From Onchocerca volvulus (lineage: Eukaryota; Nematoda; Chromadorea; Rhabditida; Onchocercidae), in contig HG738137.1 of assembly GCA_000499405.2 (NCBI GenBank), positions 12,398,121 to 12,462,120 of the forward strand: a DNA stretch of 64,000 nt, written 5' to 3'. Each line of letters begins with the position of its first letter. Position 1 is the first letter of the stretch. The notes beneath the pieces were generated by a model. The model was not told the DNA's origin and ran no database searches. It saw only the letters and a program-made list of their open reading frames with translations. The position numbers and the translations under genes were made by a program. Below are positions 63,426-64,000 of the stretch, one piece after another.

Positions 63426-64000
63426 ATAATAAACCAATAGAGAAATAGATATATGTAAGTGTTTGTACGTGAAAATATGAACGTATATGTCTACATATTT
63501 ACGCGTACGTTCATGTAATCACGTACGTACGTGCACGTATAACATCACTCATATGCAAATACACACGTATACACTTGAAAATATGTCTTGTGTATATCTA
63601 ACCACATACATAGAAAGTTCGACTAATGGCTTTAGTGCTGACGCATAAAGCAAGCAGCAATCGGCATTCTACACAACACACGATCGATTAGAAGAACTAT
63701 TCGATGGCGTGGCATTGCTGCTGGCATAGGATTGGAGAGAGGAAGGAATAGTGGTGGGAAGGACGGGGGAGAGGAATTCCGGGAGATATTTGAGAAGAAA
63801 AGAAGGGAGGAAGAATTTGACAAGTGGAAAGTTTCCCAATAATTTCACTTTCCAAAAATATTTTCCTATCCTAACAATGCAGGAAAAACTTAAAACTTTT
63901 CACATAAATAATAATTATTAAGCAAATAAGAAAGAAAAGAAGAAATATCGATTTGATGGATAATTGTAGCGTTATTTTATTTGCTAAACGAAGAAGAAGA

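Larger units (their letters stand above)
61040..64000. other. Upstream region of the A20/AN1 gene, microsatellite-rich
   Basis: No gene can be supported. The part nearest the A20/AN1 gene should hold its promoter. From about 62.2 kb onward CA, CATA and CGTA-rich repeats dominate. The open frames there are His/Thr/Tyr low-complexity translations of these repeats. The last 350 bases are purine-rich and of unknown role. Confidence 0.6.

Noticed and set aside
62969..63448. His/Thr/Tyr-rich open frames
   Set aside because: They are microsatellite translations in several frames at once.

Overview
The window reads as nuclear DNA of an AT-rich nematode. The evidence is many introns with T-rich TTTCAG acceptors, genes with clear animal and nematode homologues, long homopolymer runs, and no bacterial operon structure. 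A clade III parasite (filarial or spirurid type) is my best guess from base composition and intron style; that is inference, not proof.

Five protein-coding genes can be built. (1) About 5.8-20.3 kb, plus strand: a large receptor with 4 Ig domains, 5 recognisable FN3 domains, one membrane helix and a long cytoplasmic tail, about 1407 residues, best fitting UNC-40/DCC/neogenin. All 27 exons from 5817 onward join in phase; the 5' end and signal peptide are unresolved. (2) 9712-10395, minus strand: an intronless cyclophilin nested antisense in one of the receptor's introns. (3) 25375-31942, minus strand: mitochondrial FAD-dependent glycerol-3-phosphate dehydrogenase, 15 exons, 728 residues, with C-terminal EF-hands. 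(4) 37958-56606, plus strand: a divergent IQGAP (C. elegans PES-7-like), 25 exons, 1356 residues, all phases consistent. (5) 59112-61039, minus strand: an A20/AN1 zinc-finger protein (ZFAND5/6 type), 4 exons, 227 residues.

The stretches between them (1-3.7, 20.3-25.4, 32-38, 56.6-59.1 and 61-64 kb) hold AT-rich sequence, microsatellites and local tandem repeats, and no gene I can support. The genes are not functionally linked: an axon-guidance type receptor, a protein-folding enzyme, a glycerol-phosphate shuttle enzyme, an actin/calmodulin scaffold and a ubiquitin-related stress protein.

The most notable structure is a set of local tandem duplications that straddle splice junctions. A seven-copy, about 37-bp minisatellite at 53.9-54.1 kb carries a copy of the 3' splice site in nearly every unit, and a 32-bp duplication at 27.1 kb copies a 5' splice site. 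Two intronic foldback/inverted-repeat elements (29.2 and 45.2 kb), a possible fossil IQGAP-repeat exon (44.7 kb) and the erosion of hallmark residues in the IQGAP are the other leads. No CRISPR array, tRNA, rRNA, transposase or viral gene was seen.
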